From the NCBI RefSeq assembly GCF_900005765.1, contig NC_041690.1, positions 124,001-188,000 on the forward strand: a DNA stretch of 64,000 bases, given 5' to 3'. The DNA is from Plasmodium relictum. Taxonomy: Eukaryota > Apicomplexa > Aconoidasida > Haemosporida > Plasmodiidae. Positions 1-13,947 of this stretch are shown here, piece after piece (the first letter of the stretch is position 1; the number at the start of each line of letters is the position of its first letter). The notes under the pieces were generated by a model, which was not told the DNA's origin, did no database searches, and saw only the letters and a program-made list of their open reading frames with translations. A program made the position numbers and the translations under genes.

Positions 1-94
1 TTTTCCTTTTCAGTCCCTTTTTTTCATTATTGGATTCTTGATTAATATCATTTAGTGAAATATCTTCTATTTTTTCTATTACATCATTTTCCAT
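1..94 (-). CDS. Unidentified protein, N-terminal fragment (runs off left edge)
   Basis: An ATG at position 94 on the minus strand opens a frame that stays open for 31 codons to the window edge. It encodes an acidic, then basic start (MENDVIEKIEDISLNDI, later EKKGLKRK). Base composition is richer in G and C than the flanking DNA, as expected for coding sequence here, and the upstream DNA is poly-A/T. No family can be assigned from 31 residues. It lies head to head with the LDH paralogue, leaving a 1.56 kb shared upstream region. Confidence 0.6.
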   Translation of the reverse strand, partial: MENDVIEKIEDISLNDINQESNNEKKGLKRK

Positions 95-1097
95 TATATA
101 CAAAAATAAAAAGTGATAAAATACAAAAAAAAAGAAAAAACAGAAAAAGAAAAAAAAATATATATTTAAAAATAAATATTGTTAGATATGTTTAACTTGT
201 TTAATTTTTACATTTTTTTCTCTGAATTGTCATTATGATTTTTATTTTTAGTATGCAATAAAAATAAATAATTTTTCTTTATAATATTGAGTAAATAGAA
301 AAAGGAAAATGATGAACTTATTTAATAGTCAAAATAAATTATCTTTATTAATTATTTATTTTAAATGTATCTTTAAAAATTTTTTGTTAATAAGTAGAAT
401 CTCCTTTTTTTTCTTTTTTTCTTCGTTTCTTTGTTTCTTTTTTATATAATATATTTTTTATAAATAGAAGTCCTTTATACATAGTTTTTCTTTTTTGTAT
501 TTTGATATATTGAAATTTTATTTTTCATATTTTATTTTTTAGTATAATTAAGATTATGATTTTTAAGAAAAAAAATGAAGAAAAATGTGTTCATAATTAT
601 TTGTAGAACTGATGTGTGCAAAAATAGTACTATTATTTTGTCTTAAAATGTTTAATAATAAAAAAAAAAAAAAATAAAATAAGATAAAGTTTATATTGCT
701 ATATCTTAAATTTTGTTTTTATTTTAGTTTAATCATTCTATTGTAGGTGAAAGCCTTAAAGTTCCAAAGTGAAAATCTTGTCATTGTTTATATAAGTACG
801 CAAGACAATATGAAAATTAATTATAGATAAAAAAATCATATATAAAAATGTATTTTTTGTTTTTTATGTATGTATTTCTTTTACTTTAGGAATATATTTA
901 TATATATATAATGAAAATATTTAGCTTTTTCTATATAAAAATTTTTATTTAATAAACTTCTTTTTTTTTTTTTTTGGAGCTAGTATATTATATTATTTTA
1001 TTTTTTTACATTTTATTGCAAACCCCGATGTAAAATAAAAATTTTATATTTCCTAGCACTATAAAAATCCGCCAAAAAAAAAAAAATCGATCCTATA

Positions 1098-1102
<5 letters not shown>

Positions 1103-1137
<35 letters not shown>
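1103..1137. repeat. (TA)n microsatellite
   Basis: A pure TA run of about 34 bases in the divergent region upstream of the LDH paralogue. No feature overlaps it. Confidence 0.85.
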
Positions 1138-1138
<1 letters not shown>

Positions 1139-1414
1139 AAATAAAAATTAAATACTATTAGAAATATTTTTTGTTGATAATTCTTATTATTATATGTTTA
1201 TTTTTTCTTATCAAAAAAAAAGAAAAAAATAATTAAAAACAGTTATTAGATATGTCTTAATATTTTCTTAGTTTAATTTTTCTTATATTATCAATAAAAA
1301 TTCTTATACATACTAATAAGTAAATATTTATTATTTCGTGTTATAAAAAAAAAAATAAAATAAAATATAAATTAAGGAAATATTCATAAAACTTTGTAAA
1401 TACACATTTTTTTG

Positions 1415-1422
<8 letters not shown>

Positions 1423-1495
<73 letters not shown>
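1423..1495. repeat. (TA)n microsatellite, about 36 units
   Basis: An almost pure alternating TA run of about 73 bases, the longest in the window, about 160 bases upstream of the LDH-paralogue start codon. Such tracts are typical of Plasmodium intergenic DNA and are length-variable. The exact length may reflect assembly. Confidence 0.9.
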
Positions 1496-1499
<4 letters not shown>

Positions 1500-1658
1500 A
1501 TATAAATATTATATATATGCATATTTTCTTTTTTTTTTTATTATTGTTAAAAAAGAAATAATTAAAAAAAGCATAATATTTAGTAAATTTATTATTATTT
1601 ATAAAAAAAAAAAGATATAATATATAAGTAAAATTATTTGATACATTATTATTTTAAA

Positions 1659-3134
1659 ATGACTTCAGTCAAACACCCTAAAATAAGTGTATTAGGTGCA
1701 GGAGATATCGGTTGTGCTTTGGCTCATATGATTTGTGAAAAAAATTTAGGTGATGTTGTTTTACATGATTTTAGAAAAGGTAATAATAATTTAATTAAAA
1801 TTTAAATTAGAGTAATGAAAAAAGAAATGAATATCAATTAATGTAACATACTTATATATATTTATTCATGCACATATATTTTTGTATTCATTTTTGTTTT
1901 AAAAAAATTTTAAAATTTATAATTATTACTAATTTATTTTATATCTAAAAGTACTACCCAATTTTAAATTTGGAGTTTGATTATAATTAATTAAATTTTT
2001 TTTTTTTTTCTTTTTATTAAAAATTTTTAATTAAAAGTTTTTATAAAAAAAATGTAAGTGTATTTTTAGTACTATAATACAATATATATATATACGAATG
2101 TATTTTTTTTTTAATTTAATATAGATTTACCAAAAGGAAGAGCATTAGATATTTTACACACAAGGCCTTTAAATAGATCTAGGATAAATATATTAGGAAC
2201 AAATGAAATAACAGATATAAAAGATTCATTAGTTGTAGTAGTAACAATAGAAGTATCAGAACGTGAATTTGCTGAATTCGATGAAGAAGACATAGAAAAA
2301 CAAGTATATACATCCAATGTAAAACTATTAAAGGATGTAGCAAAATCTATTAAAAAACATTGTCCTCAAGCTTTTGTTGTAGTAACTACGAGTCCTGTTG
2401 ATTGCATGGCAAAAGTTTTACAAGAGAATGGAAACATACCACCTCATAAAATTTGCGGAATGGCTGGTGTTTTACATAGTGCAAGATTCAGACATAATTT
2501 AGCCGAAAAATTAAGAGTAATTATTAAAGAATTATAAAAGATTAATATTTAGTTAATTTTAAAAAAGAAAATACAATATATATTATATAAATTTATGCAT
2601 TGAACATATAGCTATCTTTTTTTTTTTAACATATAAATTTAGATAAATCCAGGTGATGTTCAGGGATTTGTAATAGGAGCACACGGAGATAAAATGGTCC
2701 CTCTACCAAGATATTGTTGTGTAAATGGTATACCATTAAATGATTTTACAAAAAAAGGAGCTATAACTGATAAAGAAATTAATCAGATAGTTGAAAAGAC
2801 AAGAAATACAGGTTTAGAATTACTAGAATTATTACCTGAAGGATCAGCGTGTTTTGCTCCTTCTCTAGCTATTGTTGAAATTATTGAAGCTTATTTAAAA
2901 GATTTAAAAAGAGTTCTCGTTTGTTCAGTTTTATTAAATGGCCAATATGGCCATAAGGGAGTTTTTGCTGGAATTCCAGTAGTAATAGGAGGTAAAGGCA
3001 TAGAAAAAATAATTGAACTTGATTTGAATGCGCAAGAAAAAGAACTTTTTGATGATTCTCTAAAACATATCAGTTATTTATTCGATAATTACAAACATGA
3101 AGCAGTAGTAGATGAAGAAACAAAACCAAACTAA
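1659..3134 (+). CDS. Lactate/malate dehydrogenase-like paralogue, three exons, altered active site
   Basis: Exons are 1659-1779, 2125-2516 and 2643-3134, giving 334 residues with both junctions in frame. The N-terminus has the Rossmann motif GAGDIG and an Asp after the second strand (LHDF), as in NAD-dependent enzymes. The proton-relay His is kept in GAHGDKMVPL (about residue 183), and the substrate Arg is kept in LHSAR. Two features differ from the true LDH of this window. The Asp of the His-Asp relay (LDTSR in LDH) is His here. The substrate loop, [17 protein letters not shown] in LDH, is replaced by an acidic stretch (SEREFAEFDEEDIEK) with no residue matching the loop's catalytic Arg. The fold is therefore LDH/MDH-like, but catalysis on lactate is doubtful. 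It lies 5.6 kb from LDH on the opposite strand, suggesting an old local duplication. By memory of synteny it matches the P. falciparum gene called 'lactate dehydrogenase, putative'. Confidence 0.88.
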
Positions 3135-4940
3135 TGTATACATATATATATATATATATATTTATATGTATTATTTCATTTTAATTCTTTTTTCTTTTTT
3201 TTTTATTTTTCAAATATTTAAGTATTCTCCCACATTATAATATTTAATTATATACAATGATAATTTTTTAATTAAAAAAAAAAAAAAAAAAAATAGAATA
3301 GAATAGAATAAAATAGAAGAAAAGTTTTAACATCATCTCTGAATAAAAGTAAAAAAAAAAAAAAAAGAATTCCCACGTATAAACATTTTCATATTCTCGA
3401 TAAATTAATAAAATTATTTTACCTTTTTCATAAATCTAAACTCTTATTTTAAAAAAAAAAAAAAAAAACTTTCCTTTAATGATTAAAATTACACATAAAT
3501 AATAGTGCTCTTGTATTCCAAAAAAGTACTAAAAACAAAAAAATTTGTAATTATATGACTGAAGATAGTAGCTATGTTTTGAAGTTATAATAAAACATTT
3601 CTATATTATTGCATTAATCCTTATTTAGAAAACATGTAATTGGTTCTTAAACTTATTATATAGTTTCAATATAGAAAAGTAAATAAAAAGAAGAAAAAGT
3701 TCTTTATAAAATTTATAAATGTTATAGATAGAGATATTAAAAATATTTTAGTAACAATAAAAGTATAGAAGAAATAAAAATTCTAGTAAAATACAAAAGA
3801 GTAAATAAAAATTGTTTTAATGATATCATTAGGTAAATAAAAAAAAAAGGTATTTATTAATATAATTTTTAATTTTTACCAAAATTTTATACATAAACTA
3901 TTATTATTAATTATACTATAACATATTAAAAAAGTACTTCATATATATATGCATATTAAATATCAGGATAAAAAAGGACTTACTTTGTCTTATAGTATTA
4001 TATTATTATTTAATGATATATATCTATTTAAAAAAACATTTTTTAAACAATTTACTTATTTAACGATTATTTTATATTATACAGAAAATTTTTTTTAAAA
4101 GTGTTATTTATAAAAAAAATGGCTAGATGTGTAAAATTCTTGAATTCAATATACATAATATTTGAAAAAACTAAAAACTTTTTTTTTATAAAAAACTCAC
4201 CTATGGAATTGAGTCTATATTAGAATTGGGATCATTTTTTAAATAGTATAGGAACTTCATTAAAATATAATATAAACACATTTCACTTTTTAATTCTCAA
4301 TAAATTTAAATTTTTTTAATATATTTTATATATAATAATAATAGTAATAATAAAATAAAAAATATTTATAATGAATATTTATATTTATCTATTTAGGTTT
4401 TTTTGTTTTTTTTATTATATGTAAAAGTTTTTTGTAATTTTTTATATTATCTATAACAAAACTATGAGAGTTGAATATATTTTGAATATATTTTTATCAG
4501 AAAAAAAAAAGTTTTAAATAATAAAAGAAAATAAAATATCTTTTTTTTTTTTTTTTAATTATATTATTTTCTTTTTTTATGTTAGAAATTGAATTTTCTG
4601 TAAAAATGCCACGTAATCGTTTTTATTTTTTTTTTTTTCATAAAGTGTATATATATATATATACATATATCTGCTTCGTATGTTAGAATAAAGATATATA
4701 CATATCAATGAATCTGTTTATTTTTTAATTTTATAACTTTTCAGGTTTCAATGAATATATATATAAAAAAAAAAAAAATTAATATTTTTTTTAATTTTTG
4801 TAATTTAATTTTTTTTTTTCTTCCATTGTTGGATGAAATTTACAAAACACGCCAAAGAAAAAACATATGCTCATACATAAATTATATATATTTTTTCAAA
4901 TTCGTTTATTTATTTTCTTTTTTTTAATTGAATCACTAAA
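3135..4940. other. Intergenic region between LDH paralogue and PRPP synthetase
   Basis: AT-rich sequence holding the 3' UTR of the LDH paralogue and the promoter/5' UTR of PRPP synthetase. Near 3293-3318 there is a short imperfect (AATAG/AAATAG)n run. Poly-A and poly-T tracts dominate. No frame with coding character and no RNA gene was recognised. Confidence 0.55.
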
Positions 4941-6221
4941 ATGAATCCTTTGTTATTTAAAAAATGTAAAATAAATTTGTTTAAGAATAATAGAATTTTT
5001 AATAAAGAAAACTATGGAATAAAATTGGCCTTACTAGTAAGCAGTGGCATTGGATGCTATTTTTTAAGCAGTGAATCAAATAGAAAAGAGTTGCGACGAT
5101 GTTGTATGGACTTAAAAAAAAATATAAATAAAATACTTTATAATAATAAAAATTATATTTTACTAGAAAATAGTGTTTTTTGTGATAATGCAAATAACCA
5201 CTACCATCCGTTATGGAGATCAGAAGAAAAAAGGCCTTTTGAGAAAAAAATGGAAAATGCAATTTTATTTAGTGGGACATCTAACCCTACATTAAGTCAA
5301 AATATAGCAGATCATTTAGGTACTATTTTAGGAAGAGTAAATTTAAAAAGATTTGCTGATGGAGAAGTATCAATGCAATTTCTGGAGAGTATAAGAGGAA
5401 AAGATGTTTACATTATACAGCCGACTTGCCCACCAGTAAATGAAAATTTAATTGAATTGTTATTAATGATATCAACATGCAGGAGAGCATCAGCAAAAAA
5501 AATTACTGCTGTTATTCCATATTATGGATATGCAAGGCAAGATAGAAAATTAAGTTCAAGAGTACCAATATCAGCAGCTGACGTGGCAAGAATGATAGAA
5601 GCTATGGGAGTTGATAGGGTAGTAGCTATTGATTTACATTCAGGTCAAATTCAGGGATTTTTTGGACCTAGAGTTCCAGTTGATAATTTAGAAGCCCAGT
5701 TAATAGGTTTAGATTATTTCACAAAAAAAGATTTATATAAACCTGTTATAGTATCACCTGATGCAGGTGGAGTTTATAGGGCAAGAAAATTTCAAGATGG
5801 CTTAAATCACAGAGGTATAAGTGAGTGTGGTATAGCAATGTTAATAAAACAAAGAACTAAACCAAATGAAATAGAAAAAATGGACTTAGTAGGAAATGTT
5901 TATGACTCTGATGTTATTATTGTTGATGATATGATTGATACATCAGGTACATTATGTGAGGCAGCAAAACAATTAAAGAAGCATGGTGCTAGAAGGGTTT
6001 TTGCTTTTGCTACTCATGGATTATTTTCTGGTCCAGCAATTGAAAGAATTGAAAATTCTCCCCTTGAAGAAGTTGTTGTTACAGATACTGTTAAATCAAA
6101 TAAAAATATTGATAGCTGTAAAAAAATTACCAAATTAAGTGTTTCAGTTCTTGTCGCTGATGCTATTAGAAGAATTCATCAAAAAGAATCATTAAATGAT
6201 CTTTTTAATATTAAAGGTTAA
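4941..6221 (+). CDS. PRPS: Ribose-phosphate pyrophosphokinase (PRPP synthetase) with N-terminal extension
   Basis: A single exon of 426 residues. The enzyme transfers pyrophosphate from ATP to ribose 5-phosphate, making PRPP for purine salvage and pyrimidine synthesis. The catalytic core begins near residue 104 (MENAILFSGTSNP). It carries FADGEVSMQ, the ATP-binding loop YYGYARQDRK, the metal-binding stretch VVAIDLHSGQIQGFF and the PRPP-binding loop DVIIVDDMIDTSGTL. The roughly 103 residues before the core are not part of the usual enzyme of about 315 residues. They are basic and contain a short hydrophobic segment (LALLVSSGIGCYFL, about residues 30-43) that might be a membrane anchor or targeting signal, which is inference. 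The start at 4941 is the first in-frame ATG after a non-coding AT-rich leader. Confidence 0.95.
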   Translation: MNPLLFKKCKINLFKNNRIFNKENYGIKLALLVSSGIGCYFLSSESNRKELRRCCMDLKKNINKILYNNKNYILLENSVFCDNANNHYHPLWRSEEKRPFEKKMENAILFSGTSNPTLSQNIADHLGTILGRVNLKRFADGEVSMQFLESIRGKDVYIIQPTCPPVNENLIELLLMISTCRRASAKKITAVIPYYGYARQDRKLSSRVPISAADVARMIEAMGVDRVVAIDLHSGQIQGFFGPRVPVDNLEAQLIGLDYFTKKDLYKPVIVSPDAGGVYRARKFQDGLNHRGISECGIAMLIKQRTKPNEIEKMDLVGNVYDSDVIIVDDMIDTSGTLCEAAKQLKKHGARRVFAFATHGLFSGPAIERIENSPLEEVVVTDTVKSNKNIDSCKKITKLSVSVLVADAIRRIHQKESLNDLFNIKG

Positions 6222-6300
6222 TAAAATAGAAAGTCTTGCTTTTAAGTCATTTTTAAAGTATGAAGTTTTATAAAAGTATTTCCAAAAATGTATCTTTATT

Positions 6301-6353
<53 letters not shown>

Positions 6354-7479
6354 CAAATTATAAATAATTTTCGATTTTTCAAAAGTATCTACACATGTAT
6401 ATATATATATTTTTACTTTTTTATAAGAACAGCCAGTGACTTATTTCAATTTTGTTTTAAGAAAATTGATTTATTAAATATATAAATCTTTAAATCTTTA
6501 AATTATTATTTTTAAAAAAAGTAAAAAAAAAAAAAAGAAAATTAAAAAGATGAAGTAAAAATTAGTTTATTCACATGAATATAAATGCATAGGAATAGAT
6601 AACTTTTAACTACAAAATTGAAAAATAATATTTGATTTTTTTTTTTTTTTCCTTATATTTTTGTTCATTTATATTATAATTATTCAATTTTCCAATATAT
6701 TCTTCATAATAATATAATGTATATTGATTAAACAGAAATGTACTTTTTATTTTTCACTTTTATAAATTAAGTGATAACAATATTTAAAAATGTATAATAA
6801 AAAAATAACAAATAACAAAAGATTACATTATTAAATAAATAGAATAATTCAATATATATTCTATATATTATTATAAAATTTATATTGATATTTTATTAAT
6901 TTTTTTTTAAATATGAAAAAAGTTTAATTTTGTTTCTTAAGTATTGATTACTTTTAATTCTCTATTTAAATGTAAATATTTCAATATTTTAATAATAAAT
7001 ATTTTATACTAAAACAGAAAAAAATTATATATATATACATATACATGTACAATAGTTTTTTTTTTTTTTTGAAAAATATATGAACTTTTATTAGTATTAA
7101 TATTTTACTAAATTATCTATTTTAATGCATAATCTATATAAAATATAAATAAATCAATTACAACTCTTAATTATAAATAAATTTTATTCTTTTCTATTTT
7201 CAATGAATAAAAAAATGTAATATTTTTCAATTACTTAAATCATTTACATCCAAAAAAATACCTAAAATTAATTGAAATATATATTTTCTATCAATTTTTT
7301 AGAAAATAAAAATTTATAATTTTTTCTTTTTTTATCTATTTTTTATGAAACTTTATGGAAAATTTAATTTAAAAATTTTTTAAACTTGTATGAGATTTTA
7401 ATTTTTTATTCATTTGAATTTTTGTGTAAGTTATTATTTTTTGTTTTATTTCAATAAATCAGTATCAAATTTTGAATTT

Positions 7480-7515
<36 letters not shown>

Positions 7516-7689
7516 AAATTATCACTAAAAATATTCTTTTAAATATAGTTTAGATAACAATAAATGTCAAAAAATACCAATAAACTTCGATAATAAAAAT
7601 ATTTGTGAATGAAATATTCATATAAAATTATTTAAAAATTATATATATATATATTTGGTTAGACGAATTAAAATAAAAATATATAGAAT
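6222..7689. other. Intergenic region between PRPP synthetase and LSM6
   Basis: AT-rich DNA of about 1.5 kb with TA tracts near 6315-6351 and 7482-7513 and many poly-A/T runs. The short plus-strand frame at 6288-6485 is mostly TA repeat and is rejected as a gene. Nothing else was recognised. Confidence 0.55.
6315..6351. repeat. (TTA)n followed by (TA)n microsatellite
   Basis: Several ATT/TTA triplets lead into about 18 TA units, about 95 bases downstream of the PRPP synthetase stop, probably within its 3' UTR. Confidence 0.85.
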
Positions 7690-7923
7690 ATGGCATCTAA
7701 TTCACCAAAAGATTTTGTAGAAAATTTGAAAGGACGTGCTGTAATAGTTCGATTAAATAATGGTACAGATTATAAAGGCATATTAGCTTGCTTAGATGAA
7801 CGTATGAATGTTGCATTAGAGCAAACTGAAGAATATTTTGAAGGAGAATTGATTGAAAAATATAATGATGCTTTCATTAGAGGTAATAATGTTTTTTATA
7901 TTAGAGCAATTGAAGATGAATAA
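7690..7923 (+). CDS. LSM6: U6 snRNA-associated Sm-like protein LSm6
   Basis: A single exon of 77 residues, the normal length for LSm6. LSm6 is a subunit of the heptameric LSm2-8 ring that binds the U-rich 3' end of U6 snRNA in splicing, and of the LSm1-7 ring in mRNA decay. The sequence shows the Sm1 motif (GRAVIVRLNNGTDYKGILAC, then LDERMNVALEQTEEYF) and the Sm2 motif (DAFIRGNNVFYI) with the RNA-binding RGN triplet. The overall match to LSm6 families is close. It is convergent with LDH. Confidence 0.96.
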   Translation: MASNSPKDFVENLKGRAVIVRLNNGTDYKGILACLDERMNVALEQTEEYFEGELIEKYNDAFIRGNNVFYIRAIEDE

Positions 7924-8693
7924 TAGATTTTTTTATTTTATATTATTTTATTATTTTTATTTATTAATTTTTTTTTTTCCCCCTCCTCCTTTTTAACATA
8001 TTTTTTGATACGTTAAATTTTTTTTTAACGTGTTATTTTATTATCAATGATGTACAATAAAAACAATCATTTTAATAAACGCTTTTTTAAGTAAATGAAC
8101 TTTATTAAAAGAATAGACGAATTAAAAAAAAGGGAAAAAAAATTTAAATTAAAATTTTTTTTTAAAAAAAAAAATTAAATTGATGTTAATTAATAATTAA
8201 ATATAAAAATGTACAATATGATGTATTAAAAACAAGATAAAAATTATTTTAATATAATGAGAATTTTAATTACTATATTCGTAACAAAAAAAAAAAAGAT
8301 AATATAAATAAATATATTTAGGTATATGTTTTTTTTTCTATTGCTCCTACATAATGGTCATGTAAACCTCTTTATTTTTAAATATTAAGAAAAAGACATG
8401 TAATATGAAAGTTTTAGTTTTTAACTAACATATGAAGAAATAAGAAAGAAATTTATTTCACTTTTCATTTTAAATTTAAACGTTTTATATATGGTTTTAT
8501 TCACTAAAACGTTTGTCTATAACTATAGAAAAAGGAAAATGTTTTAGTATACATACCTTTTTTTAAAAATATACTAATAGAATAATATTTTATTCATGTT
8601 AAGAAAAAAAAAAAAGTAAAAAAGGAAAATAAGAATAAAAATTTTATTTCAATTTTTTTTTTTTTTTTTTGCAAAAATATAAAGAAATAATTT
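7924..8693. other. Convergent 3' intergenic region, LSM6/LDH
   Basis: Contains the 3' UTRs of LSM6 (plus) and LDH (minus). There are poly-T and poly-A tracts, including a T-run at about 8653-8670 just downstream of the LDH stop. No further gene was recognised. Confidence 0.55.
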
Positions 8694-11221
<2,528 letters not shown>

Positions 11222-13053
11222 ATGGATGAACAGATAAAAACTTATTCTGAATGTTTAAATAAATTATATAAAACACATTCTTTAAAATTAAGTCTTGATA
11301 ACCCAAAAAAATTGAGCGAATCATTTGATAATCCTTGTGATAAATATAAAACAATTCATATAGCTGGTACTAATGGAAAAGGATCAGTTTGTTATAAAAT
11401 ATATTCTTGTTTAAAACTAAAAAAATATAAAGTAGGTTTATTTTCTTCTCCTCATATATTTTCATTAAGAGAAAGAATAATGGTAAATGATGAATTAATA
11501 AGTGAAGAAGATTTAATTTTTCTAGTAAATGAAATATTAAAAAAAAATAAGGAGATTAATATACAGCCGACATTTTTTGAAATTATAACAATGGTTGCAT
11601 ATTTGCATTTTTTAAATAAAAAAGTCGATTATGCAGTCATTGAAACTGGAATGGGAGGAAGATTAGATGCTACAAATATTTTAAGTAAACCAGAATTAAT
11701 TGTAATTACTTCTATTGGCTATGACCATTTACATATATTAGGCAATGAACTAAATCTTATATGTAATGAAAAAATTGGTATCTTTAAAAAAAACGCAAAT
11801 GTAGTTATAGGTCCTTCGGTTTCTATTTATAAAAATGTTTTCAAAAAAGCAAAAGAATTAAATTGTAATATAACGTCAGTTTTACCTGAACCAAGAGGAG
11901 AAACATATAACGAAGAAAATTCAAGAATAGCTTTAGAAGCATTAAAAATTTTAAATATAAATGTAGATAATTTTTTGAAATCAGTTATTAATATTAAGCC
12001 ACCTCTAAGGTTACAATATTTAGCTCAAGAACAAATTTATCATATAAAAAAAAAATTTATTTCAGATAATTCGGAAAATAATTTTTCTTTATATCCTCAT
12101 GCAGTTATATTAGACGTTGGCCACAATGAAACAGCTATTGATAGATTATGTAGAGATATAAACTATTTTCATAAAGATAAATTAATAAGAATTTGCATAT
12201 CTTTGACAAAACCAAGAGATTTAAATATATTCCGTCCTTTTATTGCTCAATTTTCTTATACACTGAAGGTATATTTTTCATATAAAACAATTCAAATTGT
12301 ATTTTTAAGTTTTTATATTCATCTCCTTTTTATAAATATTCTCAAAAATAGTAGATATATTTTTTTATAATTCATAAATACATAATTTTTATAAATATAA
12401 AAATCCTTTTGCTTTATATATATGATCTTTTTATAATCATGAAATTCTTTTCTCATATTTATTTAAATTTTTTTTTAAAAAATATAATTTTTCTTTTAAT
12501 AATAGGATATTTTTTATTTTCCTTCAATGAACCCTCGGACATACGACTTTGAAGAGATTATTCATATTATAAATAATGATGATAAAATAGATGATAAATT
12601 AAAATATTTAATTTTAGATAGTTCTCAGAAAGTAAAGCAATGGTTGATATGTAATGACAAGGGAAATATTAATGATGAAGGAAAAACTGACAAATCATAT
12701 AAAAGGGGTATTCATTATTTTATTAAACATATATATATATATAATATGTCTATATCAAATGTAACTTTTTTTTTTTTTTTTTTTCAAAGGTACTATTCCA
12801 TTAATTGTGAAAAATGCTTTTCTAGAATGTTGTAAAGATAATTCTATTTTGTTAATTGTTGGAACATTTTTCATGTTTGATGAAGTTTTAAATGCGTTTG
12901 ATATTCATTCAAGTAAAATAAATAAAAAGAAAAATTTTATAAAAATATTCACCTTTTAAAATGTAAAAAATTTAATTTTTTTATTTTTTTTCTAATTCCT
13001 TTTAATTAGATATTCAGGATTCAATTTATATGAACGAACCATTTTTTGTTTAA
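11222..13053 (+). CDS. DHFS-FPGS: Bifunctional dihydrofolate synthase / folylpolyglutamate synthase, four exons
   Basis: Exons 11222-12268, 12506-12707, 12790-12912 and 13010-13053 join in frame to 471 residues. The enzyme adds glutamate to dihydropteroate and further glutamates to folates, an ATP-dependent Mur-ligase-type step of the parasite folate pathway. The ATP P-loop is in HIAGTNGKGSV (about residue 50). The folate-site stretch FSSPHIFSLRERI follows. ETGMGGRLDATNIL and VILDVGHNETAIDRL are family signatures, the latter beginning the C-terminal domain. Exon 3 encodes LLIVGTFFMFDEVLNAFDI and the last exon the short tail ending MNEPFFV. All internal introns are about 80-240 bases and AT-rich. 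A reading that simply runs past 12268 ends in non-conserved codons and is wrong. The gene is divergent from LDH and convergent with YKT6. Confidence 0.94.
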
Positions 13054-13947
13054 TTCTAATTAAAAATGTTCAAAAGAAAAATATAAAAAAATAGGGAATG
13101 ATAATAAATTTAAATGAATTGATATTAGGTAAAATAGAATAAGATATATACAAATACATTAAAAAAAACAGAAAATAGGAAATAAAAGTACAATATATTT
13201 CTAAATTTAGAATAAAATATACTAATAAAAATGAATTATGTTTTTTTTTTTTTTTCATTTAAAAAATCATTTTATAAAAATGTCAATGAAAAAAAAGTTT
13301 TTAAATAAAATTCAAAAAATTATAAAAAAGCTATGTTCATAACAACATATGAGGATTCAAATCAAAAATATAATTAACACTATGTATAATTAATATTTTT
13401 CAACTAAGTTTGAAGTGACAAAAAAAATAAAATAAAATAAAAATAAAATAAAACGAAAATAAAAGAAAAAAAAATTCAATAATGTATGCGTATACATATA
13501 CATATTTTTCTTTTTTCTATATATAAAAATATTGTTTAATTTTTCTTCTAATATATGTATATATAAAAGTGTTAACTTATTTTTATTTTTTTATGAAAAT
13601 ATTATTGAACAAACATAAATTTATGAAATGTCCATAAATATTTTTCATAAAAGACTAAATTTTTTTTTATGTAAAATATAAATACATTTATACTTTAATT
13701 ATTATTAAATATAAATCTACTAGCAATAAAAATAGGGGATAAATTTCAACTGAAATATAAAAAAAAAAAAATAAATAAAAACACAATATTTATGTAAATA
13801 TGAAAAAAAAAAAAAAAAATTATGAACAACCTATTATATGAATAAATAATTTTAAATTATATAAAAATATCAATACTAGTTCTTATACATATTAAAACTA
13901 ATAATAAACACATAAAGTTTTTTCTTTTTGCCTTAGAATATCACGCT
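13054..13947. other. Convergent 3' intergenic region, DHFS-FPGS/YKT6
   Basis: Holds the two 3' UTRs, with an (AATAA/AAAAT)n purine-rich run near 13425-13455. Short frames here are poly-Phe/Tyr AT-rich artefacts. Nothing recognised. Confidence 0.5.

Larger units (their letters stand above)
95..1658. other. Divergent intergenic region with TA microsatellites
   Basis: This separates the unidentified minus-strand gene from the LDH paralogue. It holds poly-A/T runs and two pure TA tracts, near 1103-1137 and 1423-1495. No coding or RNA-gene signal was seen. The short frame across the second TA tract is only TAT/ATA codons and is not a gene. Both promoters must lie here, but no specific motif can be defended. 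Confidence 0.6.

Noticed and set aside
1331-1522. Minus-strand frame of 63 codons
   Set aside because: It is almost entirely Tyr/Ile from the (TA)n microsatellite and has no coding character.
6288-6485. Plus-strand frame of 65 codons after PRPP synthetase
   Set aside because: Built from TTA and TA repeats; most likely 3' UTR.
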